Assembly (NCBI GenBank): GCA_026120185.1
Contig: JANUWF010001659.1
Span: 5,146,001 to 5,210,000, forward strand
Direction of reading: 5' to 3'
DNA from: Voacanga thouarsii
Taxonomy: Eukaryota; Streptophyta; Magnoliopsida; Gentianales; Apocynaceae
DNA: 64,000 nucleotides
In this document: positions 35,232 through 45,013 of the stretch, piece after piece
Position numbering within the stretch: position 1 is the first letter of the stretch
Layout of the letters: the number at the start of each line of letters is the position of its first letter
The notes under the pieces: model-generated
The model's input: only the letters and a program-made list of their open reading frames with translations
The model's database searches: none
What the model was told of the DNA's origin: nothing
Translations under genes and position numbers: made by a program

Positions 35232-36762
35232 TGTTGGGGATATGCCCTAGAGTCAATTTGTACTTATACTATTGTCATTATATTTTAAATAATAATATGA
35301 GGCTTTCCTTTCCATGAATAGTGAGTTTTGTTTTGTGGTCATCAAGTACGTGACTTGATAGTAAAACCCTACAATGAATACAATGACTATTATAAAACTG
35401 TCCATGTTCGATTATTATTATTGGAATAATAATAAATTAAGATTAATATGTTTGTGACTTGATGGCTATGTTTTACTGGCCATGGATATTTGTGATATCG
35501 AGTCAAGACATAAATAAATGTTAAAGAACATTGTATTGGACATGACCCACTGTGAGAGTACTTCATGGAATCTGTCATAAGTACTTTCTAGCCATAATAA
35601 TATTGAAAGTCCTTCGACCTAAATTCATCATAGTTTCCTACTTGATAAATTCTATATTTTGACATTGTCTAAAGTTATCTTTAACCAGATAATAAATTAG
35701 ACTACTGTTGGATATAGAATAAATCAAGGAGAGGAATATGATTGATTGTGAAGGAATTTGTCCCTCTCAATTATGGGAGAGATATCTATGGGCCCTTGAT
35801 AAGTTAGACTGTTAAAAATGCATGGCCGTGCTCAAATATATCAATCTAAGATATTGATATCATTTGTTTGAACAGTCTACTATGAAATCAAGAAATAATT
35901 GATTAAGCTTAATAAGGATGACATGCTCCGTGCCTTATGCTTAATCTGGATATCGTGTGACAAAAGGGCTAAATATAAAATTATGGCTTGGTTCAAAGAG
36001 ATCACCGATCTTTATTTAACCTGGATAGCTATAATATTTTTCTAGAAACCGCTTATAACTTGTGGGCCATTTAAATATGATTTAGGCACACTGCCAGTGT
36101 TAAATAAACCTATAGGGTCACACAATAAGCGAACTTGTTAGGTTATTTTTCTAGTGACCAGATTCGATGAATCTGGAAATATGTCGAAGTTAATCGTACT
36201 CAGAAAATTTACCAGATACAATGAATCTGGAAATATGTCCACATTCGATGTATCTGGATGATGTCCAGATTATAAGAATCTGACTCGGTAAATTAGTTAG
36301 TTAAATTACCGAGATAATGGCAGAATCTTATCATATCAGTTTTAATTTAATTTGAATTTAAATTAGAATATGATAAGATATTATTAAGGTTGGACTCTAA
36401 GAGGTTCGGGGGTTTTTAAGAAAACCCTAGCCGTCTTTTCAATAGTCCAATTTTTCAGTTGAGAACATTCGTGCCATTCTCTACTAGAAGAGGAAAAAAA
36501 AAAAAACCTCTCAAACCCTAGGTGCTAGCACTCCCCGGGTATCGAGTGAGTTCGCGGTGTGTATCCGATAGAGGACGTTTGCATACTGCATCATCTGGTG
36601 ATTGTTCGGGTTGAACGTACAACAGCGCAATCAGAATCGAAGGATTTCGATTACAGCAACCAGAGGTAATTCTTAAACCTTAGATCTTCTTAATCGTTTA
36701 CTTGGGTCATTGGGAGGGATTTGTGGATGTTTTCCGCGTTTAGGAGTTCACGAATCGTAACA
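35232..36762 (+). mobile_element. Solo LTR of copia family 2
   Basis: 1531 bp, TGTTGGGGATATGCCCTAG at the start and CGTAACA at the end, matching the LTR of the copia element at 52548. The flanks are GCATG (35227-35231) and ACATG (36763-36767), a 4-of-5 match consistent with an old 5-bp target duplication. There is no internal sequence next to it. It abuts the geminivirus-like array on the left. Confidence 0.85.
36158..36270. promoter_or_regulatory. Cluster of CCAGAT/ATCTGG palindromes in the copia LTR
   Basis: CCAGATTCGATGAATCTGG (36158-36176) is a perfect inverted repeat with 8-base arms. CCAGATACAATGAATCTGG (36212-36230) keeps 6-base arms. ATCTGGA (36252-36258) faces TCCAGAT (36264-36270). 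The cluster recurs in degraded form in the other copia LTR near 53484-53595. A binding site is possible, but no factor is known to me. Confidence 0.5.
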
Positions 36763-36854
36763 ACATGTTCTTGAGCTAAAGTACTAGTTAAGTGATTTAA
36801 CACCGAAGGACTCCATTACTATGGTATGTAGACAGATTCATTTATTTAAATCAT

Positions 36855-37090
36855 GGAGACTTAGTGGCATTTAAGGAATAATGAATTCACTCTACATGCT
36901 ATAGAAGTTACTCCAATTCAATTTGTTCCCTGAATTGCAGTAGCTAGAGTGGTATTTAAAGAAGTCCCTTGGATCCCTTCTCAACCCTCCATATGTCCGG
37001 TCGTCTGTTTGATAATACCGAATCGTCGCCCGATTTTGAATGACTAAATAGTGGGCCCATACCAATTGGAGTGACTTTACTACTAGAAAC
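36855..37090 (-). repeat. Inverted geminiviral Rep leader and origin
   Basis: Read on the minus strand, this segment matches the origin, TATA region and leader in front of Rep unit 1 (about 38525-38745), up to about the Rep start codon. On the plus strand it puts a degenerate origin (GGTCGTC ... TGATAATACC ... GTCGCCC, about 36999-37030) upstream of the NSP-like gene, the same geometry as ori and BV1 in begomovirus DNA-B. The segment ends near 36855 in unrelated sequence. Confidence 0.7.
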
Positions 37091-37436
37091 TATGTAAATT
37101 CAAATTCAAAATTTAAAATTTTAGATGTAAAGTGTATGTTGTAGGTCTCACGTGCCGGCATGGTAGGCCATCTGACCTTGTAAACCGTACAAGTATGGTG
37201 CGGTCAATCATATTAGGAATGCATAATTTGTGGCTATTTCTTCAAGGTGAAGATTTAAACAATCAATATGAAAACGACATTATGTTGCACTCGCCAATGA
37301 GATTGTTGTATTCAAATTAATGGTATATATGATATAACATCTAAACTTTGTGGGGTTTTAAACTAAATATAGGAATTGTGAGATGTGAATAAATGATGGC
37401 AATCTCGGTGAAAATAACAACTGGTTCATTTTCAAG
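37091..37436. other. Intergenic leader of NSP-like copy 1
   Basis: Non-coding sequence between the origin and the NSP start. From GATGTAAAGT (37125) it is shared with 51165 onward, ahead of NSP-like copy 2. No further signal is identified. Confidence 0.55.
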
Positions 37437-38205
37437 ATGTATAGGATTAGACCAATTTATAGCAGTAATAATAACAGGAGAGGTGGTAATTATGTTAATG
37501 GAAAGGGAAAATAGGAATTTGTTTTATATTAATAGACGTAAATTGCATGAAAATTACAAGCGCAGTATATATGCACGTACTGGTAGGGTAGGTGAAACTA
37601 TTATTCCTAGATCGGCTGTTGATAGTGCTTGTGTGATTGAAGACTTTCTTACAATGCCTTCACTGGGGAGTCTACATTTGCAATGAAGGAGAAATAGGAT
37701 CTGTTTGGGGCTTGTGAATTTTAATGGACCATTTACTATTGTGAATTCTCCAAGTATAAAAAATGAAAACAACATGGGAGAGAGTGATGTTAAGCCTTGT
37801 TCGATGATTAAAGGAGTATTGTCATTTTTCCTGGTACTTGACAGTAGGCTTGGAAGAGATGTGAAGCTATCATTTGCAGATGTTTTTGGGACACCTGCCA
37901 ATTATAATGGGTTCAAGGCCGATCTTCATGTCAAGTCTGATACAACGGATTGATTTGAGGTGTTAATCAAGTTCAAATAAGTTTTTCAAGGAAAGGGGCA
38001 CGGTCGTGTAATTTCATTTGTTGAGTTCAGAGCATTCTTTGGCCGTAATTGTTTTTATACATCTTTCAGAGATGATATAGGTCATATAGGGGGAAATTGT
38101 GGCAATATTCTTAGTAATGCCCTTATTAATTATATAACTTGGGAAAGTAGAATCTCAGGCATTGTAACATTTTCAATGAATAGTCGTATGGTGTTTTATA
38201 ATTAA
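37437..38205 (+). pseudogene. Begomovirus NSP (BV1)-like pseudogene, copy 1
   Basis: The start ATG 37437 opens MYRIRP, and the TAA at 38203-38205 closes a span of 256 codons, the usual length of begomovirus nuclear shuttle protein. One frameshift lies near 37515, and in-frame stops are at 37684, 37951 and 37978. Family features visible are a basic N-terminus, LHENY near 37545 (compare the NSP IHENQYG block), the central GVLSFFLVLDSRLGRDVKLS and FADVFG part near 37815-37890, and the C-terminal FRDDIGHIGGNCGNILSNA near 38065-38120 (compare FKDLDHD...ISKNAL). NSP carries viral DNA between nucleus and cytoplasm in bipartite begomoviruses. Coat protein is the main alternative, but the block order fits NSP better. 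Inactive. Confidence 0.7.
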
Positions 38206-38521
38206 ATGTGGTATTCCAACAATCTTCGTGTGCATTTTTTTGGTTTAATTTATCAAAAATTGAAACAACTTGAGCTACTAATTGTGGTTATATTTTAAAG
38301 TGTAAACAATTTAAACTAATATCTTGAGTGGTGTCACCATTGTGGATTAAAAAAAGCTCAAAGTGAAGTTTGATGGGCCCTTTTACAATGGATATGCTAA
38401 TTAAAAAGCAAAACATGTTCTCTTTTACATTAGCAATGCAGCAGGATACAGAAAGAATACATCATTAAATATTTAAATTGGCTTGCCACGTGATGAGGTT
38501 TATACTTGTGATCCCACAACA
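38206..38521. repeat. Common block after NSP copy 1
   Basis: Non-coding. From about 38350 (AAAAAAGCTCAAAGTGAAG, then GTTTGATGGGCCC) it matches a block found downstream of each Rep pseudogene (about 40470, 42915 and 45358) and after NSP copy 2 (about 52362). Rep and NSP units therefore share sequence outside their genes, as the common region is shared between components of bipartite geminiviruses. Confidence 0.65.
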
Positions 38522-38582
38522 ATCTACAGTAAAGTCACTCCAATTGAGATAGGGCCCACTATTTAGTCATTCCAAATCGGGC

Positions 38583-38611
38583 GGCCATCCGGTAATATTA
38601 AACAGATGGCC
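38583..38611 (-). promoter_or_regulatory. Geminivirus-type origin hairpin, unit 1
   Basis: GGCCATC (38583-38589) and GATGGCC (38605-38611) form a perfect 7-bp stem. On the minus strand the loop carries the canonical nonanucleotide TAATATTAC (38592-38600), the nick site of geminivirus Rep. Rep lies on the plus strand, that is, complementary-sense to the nick strand, as in real geminiviruses. Iteron-like words ACTCC at 38537, 38660 and 38669, and GGAGT at 38696, surround it. Confidence 0.85.
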
Positions 38612-38649
38612 GGACATGTGAAGGGTTCAGATAGAACCTTAGGGACTTT

Positions 38650-38657
38650 TATAAATA
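38650..38657 (+). promoter_or_regulatory. TATA box of Rep unit 1
   Basis: TATAAATA lies about 83 bases before the Rep ATG and between iteron-like words, as in the geminiviral Rep promoter. The same box is at 41098, 43544 and 45988 in units 2-4. Confidence 0.7.
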
Positions 38658-38739
38658 CCACTCCAGTTACTCCAATTCAAGGCACAGGTTGAATTGGAGT
38701 GAGTTCTGTAGCATTTAGAGTGAGTTCATTATTACCAAA

Positions 38740-40135
38740 ATGCCATGCATTCGCAATTCCTTCCCTATTCAAGCTACGAACGTATTTGTTACAAATCCTT
38801 AATGCCTATTGAATAAAACAAATGTGCTTTTATTACACTAATCCATTTAATACCCAATTCCCCCAATTTGTATCGGAATTGTGCAAGAAACCTACGAAGA
38901 TGGTACTAGGCACCTGCATGTCCTTCTCCCATTCAAAGGTAAGTTCGAAATCTAGAATAAACAATCCTTTGACCTTATCCACCCCTTAACAAATAGACAA
39001 TTCCATCCAAACGTCCAACTAACTTGTAGTTCATTTGATGTACAAGCATGCATCGCCAAGAGAGGCAATATTGTTGAATCTGGTACATTCCAAAAAAACG
39101 GATGCAGTGCTAGAGGAAGCCTGTTAAAGATTGCAGAGGTATATGCAGAAGCACTCAATGCATCTGACAAATCCCAAGCCCTTCAAATAAATAAGGACAA
39201 AGACCCCAAATCCTTTTTCGTTCATTTCATAACATTTGTGCAAATGCTGGTGAGATGTTTAGAAAACCACCAGAACCATATAATAATAAATATTTTAATT
39301 TTAATATTGTTCATATCGATATAATAAACTGGGCTTCGAAAAATGTAAGAGATGGCACATCGCGACTAGATAGACCTAGGAGTAATTTTATTGAGGGTCC
39401 CACATGCATAGGTAAGACTGCACGAGCTTATTCTCTGGGTCCACATAACTATTTATGTAGACATCTACATGAAAATTCAAAAGTTTTTTCAAATAGTTAC
39501 TTTATAACGTCATTGATAACGTCAACCCTCATTATTTCAAGGATTGTGGAGAAATATTTAGGTCCCAGAAGGACAGGCAGTCGAGTACAAAATATGACAA
39601 GCAAGTTCAACTCAAATGTGGCACCCCGATAATCTTCTTGTGCAATCTAAGCGAGGGGTCCAACTACATATCCTACCTTGATAAATTGGAGCACCAGGCT
39701 TAAAAGGATTGGACAATAGAAAATGCAGAATTATACCCCATCTCCGAAGCATTCTTCTCCAACAATTTACACATCCCAGAAAATAATCCACAAAATAGCT
39801 AGGAAAGGTGCTTACAGACGTAGAAGGATAAACCTCCACTGCAGCTACATTATATACGAATCTCCATGAAGTAAGTACAATGAATTTTTGTACAGGGGAA
39901 TATCTTACACCACTAGAATGCAATACTAGCGTGTACGGGAGGATTTGTAGAACCCAATACATATCAGCATACCATTACTCTTGGAGGATGTGAATCTCTG
40001 AATAACATTCAATCTCTAGATAAGGTTCAACCACAACTTGAGAAAAATACAGGGTCTACAAAGATGTTTCCTGAACTATCGGATATGGACTTCATTAACC
40101 AAATTGAACTCAAACTCGATACAATAAAATATTAG
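38740..40135 (+). pseudogene. Geminivirus Rep-like pseudogene, unit 1
   Basis: Rep nicks and re-joins viral DNA at the origin. From ATG 38740 (MPCIRNSF) the following are visible in order: motif I decayed to FVTNP plus stop; motif II HLHVLLPFKG near 38910-38940 (HUH-type metal site kept); a motif III region VQACIAKRGN near 39040, where the catalytic Tyr is Cys; GTFQKNGCSARG; then the helicase Walker A GPTCIGKTARAYSLGPHNYL near 39397-39450. A tail without a counterpart I recognise ends at TAG 40133. Several frameshifts and stops break it. The span of 465 codons exceeds the usual 350-360 because of the tail. Inactive. Confidence 0.85.
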
Positions 40136-40969
40136 AGCTAAAATTTCCAATTTCATAGATAATGTAGGTGCTATTTTAATAAATTCAGATGTAATGGCCT
40201 TAGATAGCCTAGCAGATCGGGACATGTGTCCATCACATAGAATGTAATAATAGACGTGAAACAACTTTCAATATTTATTAAACACATTTATAGTTCATCT
40301 GACAACTCATTTTGACATCGCAGTCTCGTTCAATTAGCTGATTGAAATATCACTAGAATTTTCAATTAGCTGATTGAATTTTCATTTTTGTACACGTTTT
40401 GTATCCCAATGCCTTGAGTATATTTCTATGTGCAAATTGGTGCTCCTTATAACAAGATATGCTTATTGAAAAAGCTCTAAGTGCTGTTTGATTGCCCTTT
40501 ACAAAAGATATGATGATTAAAAAACCAAACATTTTCTATTATTTTCACAATGTCCGTGTTTTCTTTATACTGTGACCTTTAATTGCAATTCCACTGTGTA
40601 TGTGGGACCCAACATCAGTAGACAGTTGGGACCCAATCCAATATCATGACAGACAGCACGAACTATATCTTTCCTTAACATTTTCAACTTTAATTCGAAT
40701 ATGAATTCCAACTCTACATCTGTATACAGTACCAACACTCCAATTGATATGACACCCAATTGTATAATAAAGTCAGACAACATGGGCCATATCTTCCCTT
40801 GACTTTTTCAACTTTAATTTGAATTTATCTTCAAACTCCACATCTGTCTGTAGTATCAGCACTCCAAATAAGGTGGGGCTTAGTCCTATAATCACATCAG
40901 ATAGCATTAACCATATTTTTCATTAACCTTTTCATCTTTAATTTGAATTTGAAATCAAACCCTACAGCT
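40136..40969. repeat. Rep 3' region of unit 1: common block and 124-bp repeats
   Basis: The common block lies near 40470-40530. A tandem series with a period of about 124 bases follows (ACATCTG at 40716 and 40840, ACAGCTA at 40964). Its members carry CACTCCAATTGA-like words, CTTTAATTTGAATTT and GTCAGACA-AT-GGCC. The last member runs into the next origin. No gene. Confidence 0.7.
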
Positions 40970-41030
40970 ATCTACAGTAATGTCACTAGAATTGAGATGG
41001 GGCCTACTATTTAGTCACTCCAAATCAGAC

Positions 41031-41059
41031 GACCTTCCGGTAATATTAAATGGATGACC
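41031..41059 (-). promoter_or_regulatory. Geminivirus-type origin, unit 2
   Basis: TAATATTAC is intact on the minus strand (41040-41048), but the stem is damaged (GACCTTC against GATGACC). Confidence 0.7.
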
Positions 41060-41097
41060 AGACATGTGGAAGGTTTAGATGCGACCCAAGGGACTTC

Positions 41098-41105
41098 TAT
41101 AAATA
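41098..41105 (+). promoter_or_regulatory. TATA box of Rep unit 2
   Basis: TATAAATA, placed as in unit 1. Confidence 0.65.
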
Positions 41106-41186
41106 CCACTTCAGTTACACCAATTGAGGGCACAGATTGAATTGCAGTGAGTTCTGTAGCATCTAGAGTGAGTTCATTTTTACCAA

Positions 41187-42571
41187 GTGCCACGCATTCG
41201 TAATTCCTGACGTATTCATGCTAAGAACATATTTCTTACATATCCTTAATGGCCATTAGATAAAACAAATATGCTTTCATTACTCCAATCCATTCAATAC
41301 CCAATTTTCCCAGTTTATATCCGAGTTAGGCAAGAAACCTAAGAAGATGATAATGGGCACCTGCATGTCCTTCTCCAATTTAAAGGAAAGTTCCAAACCC
41401 AGAACAAACGATTCTCTAACCTTATCCACCCCTCAACAAATAGATAATTCCATCCAATCATCCAGCCTACTAGAAGTTCATTTGATGTGCAAGAATACAT
41501 CACCAAGGGAGACAATTTTGTATAATCTGGTACATTCCAAATTGCCGAACGCAGAGCTAGAGGATGCCAGTCAAAGATTGCAGAGGTATATGCAGAAGCA
41601 CTCACTATATCTGGTAAATCCTAAGCTTTTCAAATAATGAAGGAGAAAGACCCTAAATCCCTTTTCCTTCAATTTCATAACATCTCTCCAAAAGCTGAAA
41701 AGATATTGACAAACCACCTTAACCATATATTAATAAATATTTTAATTTTAATAATGTTGTTGTATATACAATTAATAGGGATTTGGAAAATGTAAGAGAT
41801 GCTATTGAGCAACCAGATAGACGCTGGAGTATTGTTATCAAGGGTCCCACATGCACAGGTAAGACTGCATGGGACCGTTTTTTGGGTCCACATAACTATA
41901 TATGTGGAAATCCAGATTTAAATTCAAATGTATTCTCAAATAGTGCCTTTTATAATGTCAATGATTACGTCAGCCCTCAGTATTTATAACATTGGAAAGA
42001 ATTCTTTGGGGCCCAGAAGAACTAGCAATTGAATACAAAATACGACAAGCTAGTTCAAATTAAAAGTGGCATCCTGACAATCTTTTTGTGTAATCCAACT
42101 GAGGGGTCTAGCTACATCTCCTATGAAGCCCCAGGATCGAAAGGAATGGACATTAGGAAATGCAGGATTCTACACCATCTCCGAAGCATTCTTCTCCGAT
42201 AATTCAAACATCCTAGAAAATAATCCACAAAGCTCCATGAGAGTATTTACAAATATAGGTGGATGAACCTCTACTAGGGCTACATTATATACGTATCTCC
42301 TTGCTGCAAGTACAATGGATTTTCACATGAGAAAAGATCTTATACAACAACAACGCAATACTAGCATGTAGTGGAAGGATTTGAAGAACCCAATACACAT
42401 CATGAGACCATTACTCCAAGTGGTTGTGAATCTTTGAATAACACTAAATCACTAGATAAGGTTCAACCACAACCTGAGGAAAGCACCGGGTCTGCACAAA
42501 TGTTTCCTGAACAATCGGATATAGACTTCATTAACCCGATTGAAATAGAACTAGGCACTACCACACATTAG
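41187..42571 (+). pseudogene. Geminivirus Rep-like pseudogene, unit 2
   Basis: The start codon has become GTG (41187-41189) in the ATG position of the other units. Motif II is well kept as HLHVLLQFKGK near 41355-41390. Motif III keeps the catalytic Tyr (VQEYITKGD, near 41480-41510). The helicase part is the best of the array: an open stretch 41783-41987 holds GPTCTGKTAWD (Walker A Lys kept), LGPHNYICGNPDLNS and FSNSAFYNVNDYVSPQYL. A C-terminal open stretch 42371-42571 holds the Rep tail. Frameshifts separate these blocks, and the N-terminal motif I region is lost to mutation. Inactive, but it keeps both the nicking Tyr and the ATP-binding Lys. Confidence 0.85.
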
Positions 42572-43415
42572 AGCTATAATTTTCAATTTCTTAGATAATG
42601 CAGGTGTTATATCAATAAAATCAGTTGTAATGGCCGTATATAGTCTAGCAGCTTGGACTTGGGTCCGTTGCATAGAATGTAATAATACATATAAAATAAC
42701 TTTCAACATTTATTAAATCGATCTATAGTTCAGCTGGCAATGCATATTGACGTCCCATGTGTCCTTCAATTAGTGGATGGAAATATCACTGGAATTTTCA
42801 TTGTAAATCAACACATTAAACCCCGTTTAAGTTTTTGTATACATTTTGTATCCTAATGCGATGAGTGTAATTCTAAGTGAATATTGGTGCTCCTTAAAAT
42901 AAGATATACATTTCAAAAAAAGCTCTAAGTGCAGTTTGATGGCCCTTTACAATAGATATGTTATTTAAAAAAAAACATTTTCTATTATTTTCATAACGTC
43001 AACATTTCCTTTATATTTTGACCTTTAATTTGAATTTAGCTGTGCGGGTTGGACCTGACATTAGTTGGCAAGTGGGACCCAGTCCAATATCACAACATAC
43101 AGCATGCACCAGATCTTCCATAAACATTTTCAACTTTAATTTGAATTTCAATTCCAACTGCACATCTATATACGATACCAACAGTCCAGTTGATATGAGG
43201 CCCAATTCTATAATCATATCAAACAACATGGCCCACATCTTCCCTTAACCTTTTCAACTTTAATTTGAATTTAAATTTAAACTTAACATCTGTCTATAGT
43301 ACCAACACTCTAATTGAGGTGGGGCCCCATCCTATAATCATGTCAGACAGCATAGGTCATATTTTTCATTAACCATTTTACTTTAAATTTGAATTTAAAA
43401 TTAAATTCCACAACT
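42572..43415. repeat. Rep 3' region of unit 2: common block and 124-bp repeats
   Basis: The common block is near 42915-42970, followed by the iteron-bearing short repeats (from about 43060) leading to the origin of unit 3. Open frames on either strand here come from the repeats and have no domain. Confidence 0.65.
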
Positions 43416-43473
43416 ATCTAGAGTAAAGTCACTCCAATAGAGACAGGGCCCACTATTTAGTCACTCCAAATTA

Positions 43474-43506
43474 GGCCGCCATCCGATAATATTAAACAGA
43501 TAGGCA
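43474..43506 (-). promoter_or_regulatory. Geminivirus-type origin, unit 3, degraded
   Basis: GCCGCCATC ... GATAGGC keeps part of the stem. The loop reads GATAATATTA, so the minus-strand nonanucleotide is TAATATTAT instead of TAATATTAC. Confidence 0.6.
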
Positions 43507-43543
43507 GACTTGTGGAGGGTTAAGATGGGACCTAAGGGACTTC

Positions 43544-43551
43544 TATAAATA
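43544..43551 (+). promoter_or_regulatory. TATA box of Rep unit 3
   Basis: TATAAATA, placed as in unit 1. Confidence 0.65.
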
Positions 43552-43633
43552 CCACTACAGTTACTCCAATTTAATGCATAGGTTGAATTGGAGTGAGTTC
43601 TGTAGTATCTAGAGTGAGTTCATTATTACCAAA

Positions 43634-45013
43634 ATGCCATGCATTCATAATTCCTTCCGTATTCTAGCTAAGAACATATTTGTTACAAATCCTTAATGCC
43701 CATTGAATAAAACAAATGTGCTTTCATTACTCCAATCCATTCAATACCCAATTCCCCTAATTTGTATCCGAAATGCGCAAGAAACCTACCAAGATGGTAA
43801 TAGGCATCTGCATGTCCTTCTCCCATTCAAAGGCAAGTTCCAAACCCTAAATAAATGATTCTTCGACCTTATCCACCCCTCAATAAATAGACAATTCCAT
43901 CTAAACATCCAACTTGCTAGTAGTTCATCTGATGTACAAGCATACATTGCCAAGGGATGAGATTTTATTGAATCTGGTACATTCCAAATAGACAGATGCA
44001 GTGCTACAGGATGCCAGTCAAAAATTGTAGAGTTATATGCATAAGCACTTAATGTATCTGGCAAATCCCAAGCCTTTAAAATAATAAAGTACAAAGAACC
44101 CAAATCCTTTTTCTTTCATTTTCGTAACATTTCTGCAATTGTTCGTATGATATTCAAAAAACCACTTGAACCATATATTAATAGTGTTCCTATAGAGATA
44201 ATTAACTGGGCATCAAAAAATGTAAGAGATAACGCAATGCGGGCAGATAGATCTAGGAGTATTTTTATTAAGGGTCCCACCTGCATAGGTAAGATTGCAC
44301 AGGCCCATTCTCTTGGTGCACATAACTAATTCTGTCGACATCTAGTTGAAAATTCAAAAATATTTCCAAACAGTACCTTTATAATGTTATTGATAATGTC
44401 TACCCTCATTATGTAAAGCATTGGAAAGAATTATTTGGGGCCCAGAAGGACTGACACTCCAGTACGAAATACGAGAAGCCAGTTCAAATTAAAGGTGGCA
44501 TCCCGACAATCTTCTTATGCAATCCAGGTGAAGGGTCCAGCTACATGTCCTACCTTGATAAATTGGAGCACCGAGCTCTAAAGGAATGGACATTAGAAAA
44601 TGCAGAATTCTATCCCATCTCTGAAGTGTTCGTTATCGGGAATTCACACATCCTAGAAAATAATCCGCAAAATAGCTAAGAAAGGTGCTTATAGACGTAG
44701 AAGGATAAACCTCCACTACAGCAGCATTATATATGAATCTCCTTGCAACAAGTACAATGGATTTTTGAACGTGGGAATATTTTACAACACTATAATGCAA
44801 TACTGGCATGTAATGGGAGGATTTGTAGAACCCAATACACATCAGCATACTATTAGTCCTGAAGGATGTGAATCTCTAAATAACATTTAATCTCTAGATA
44901 AGGTTCAACCACTACCTGAGGAAAGCACTTGGTTTACACTTATGTTTTTTGAAATATCGGATATGGACTTTATTAACTAAATTGAACTCGAACTCGATAC
45001 TATGACACATTAG
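43634..45013 (+). pseudogene. Geminivirus Rep-like pseudogene, unit 3
   Basis: ATG 43634 opens MPCIHN, soon followed by stops. Motif II HLHVLLPFKGK is at about 43805-43840. The motif III region VQAYIAKG near 43935-43960 keeps the catalytic Tyr and is followed at once by a TGA. Walker A reads GPTCIGKIAQAHSLGAHN near 44273-44329, with the Lys kept and the next residue changed from Thr to Ile. The terminal tail ends at TAG 45011. Multiple frameshifts are present. Inactive. Confidence 0.83.

Larger units (their letters stand above)
38522..40969 (+). repeat. Geminivirus-like tandem unit 1 (2448 bp)
   Basis: The unit is defined from ATCTACAG at 38522 to the same word at 40970. It holds origin, TATA box, Rep pseudogene, common block and short repeats in that order. 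Period and order are repeated in units 2-4. Confidence 0.85.
40970..43415 (+). repeat. Geminivirus-like tandem unit 2 (2446 bp)
   Basis: Same order as unit 1. It ends at the next ATCTA word (43416). Confidence 0.85.

Noticed and set aside
35032..35256. Minus-strand frame with FPAWPET, possibly a further part of the PWWP gene at 31.8 kb
   Set aside because: Only five residues fit the motif, the following residues do not resemble a PWWP fold, and the frame runs into the copia LTR.
37437..38205. Coat protein (AV1) instead of NSP
   Set aside because: The central and C-terminal blocks and the 256-codon span fit NSP better, and the zinc-finger-like and N-terminal blocks typical of coat protein are not visible; a profile comparison would settle it.
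40565..40783. Minus-strand frames in the Rep spacers (also 43011-43238 and 45455-45730) as a possible virion-sense viral gene
   Set aside because: They lie in the 124-bp repeats, are Lys/Leu/Glu-rich by composition and show no coat-protein or movement-protein motif.
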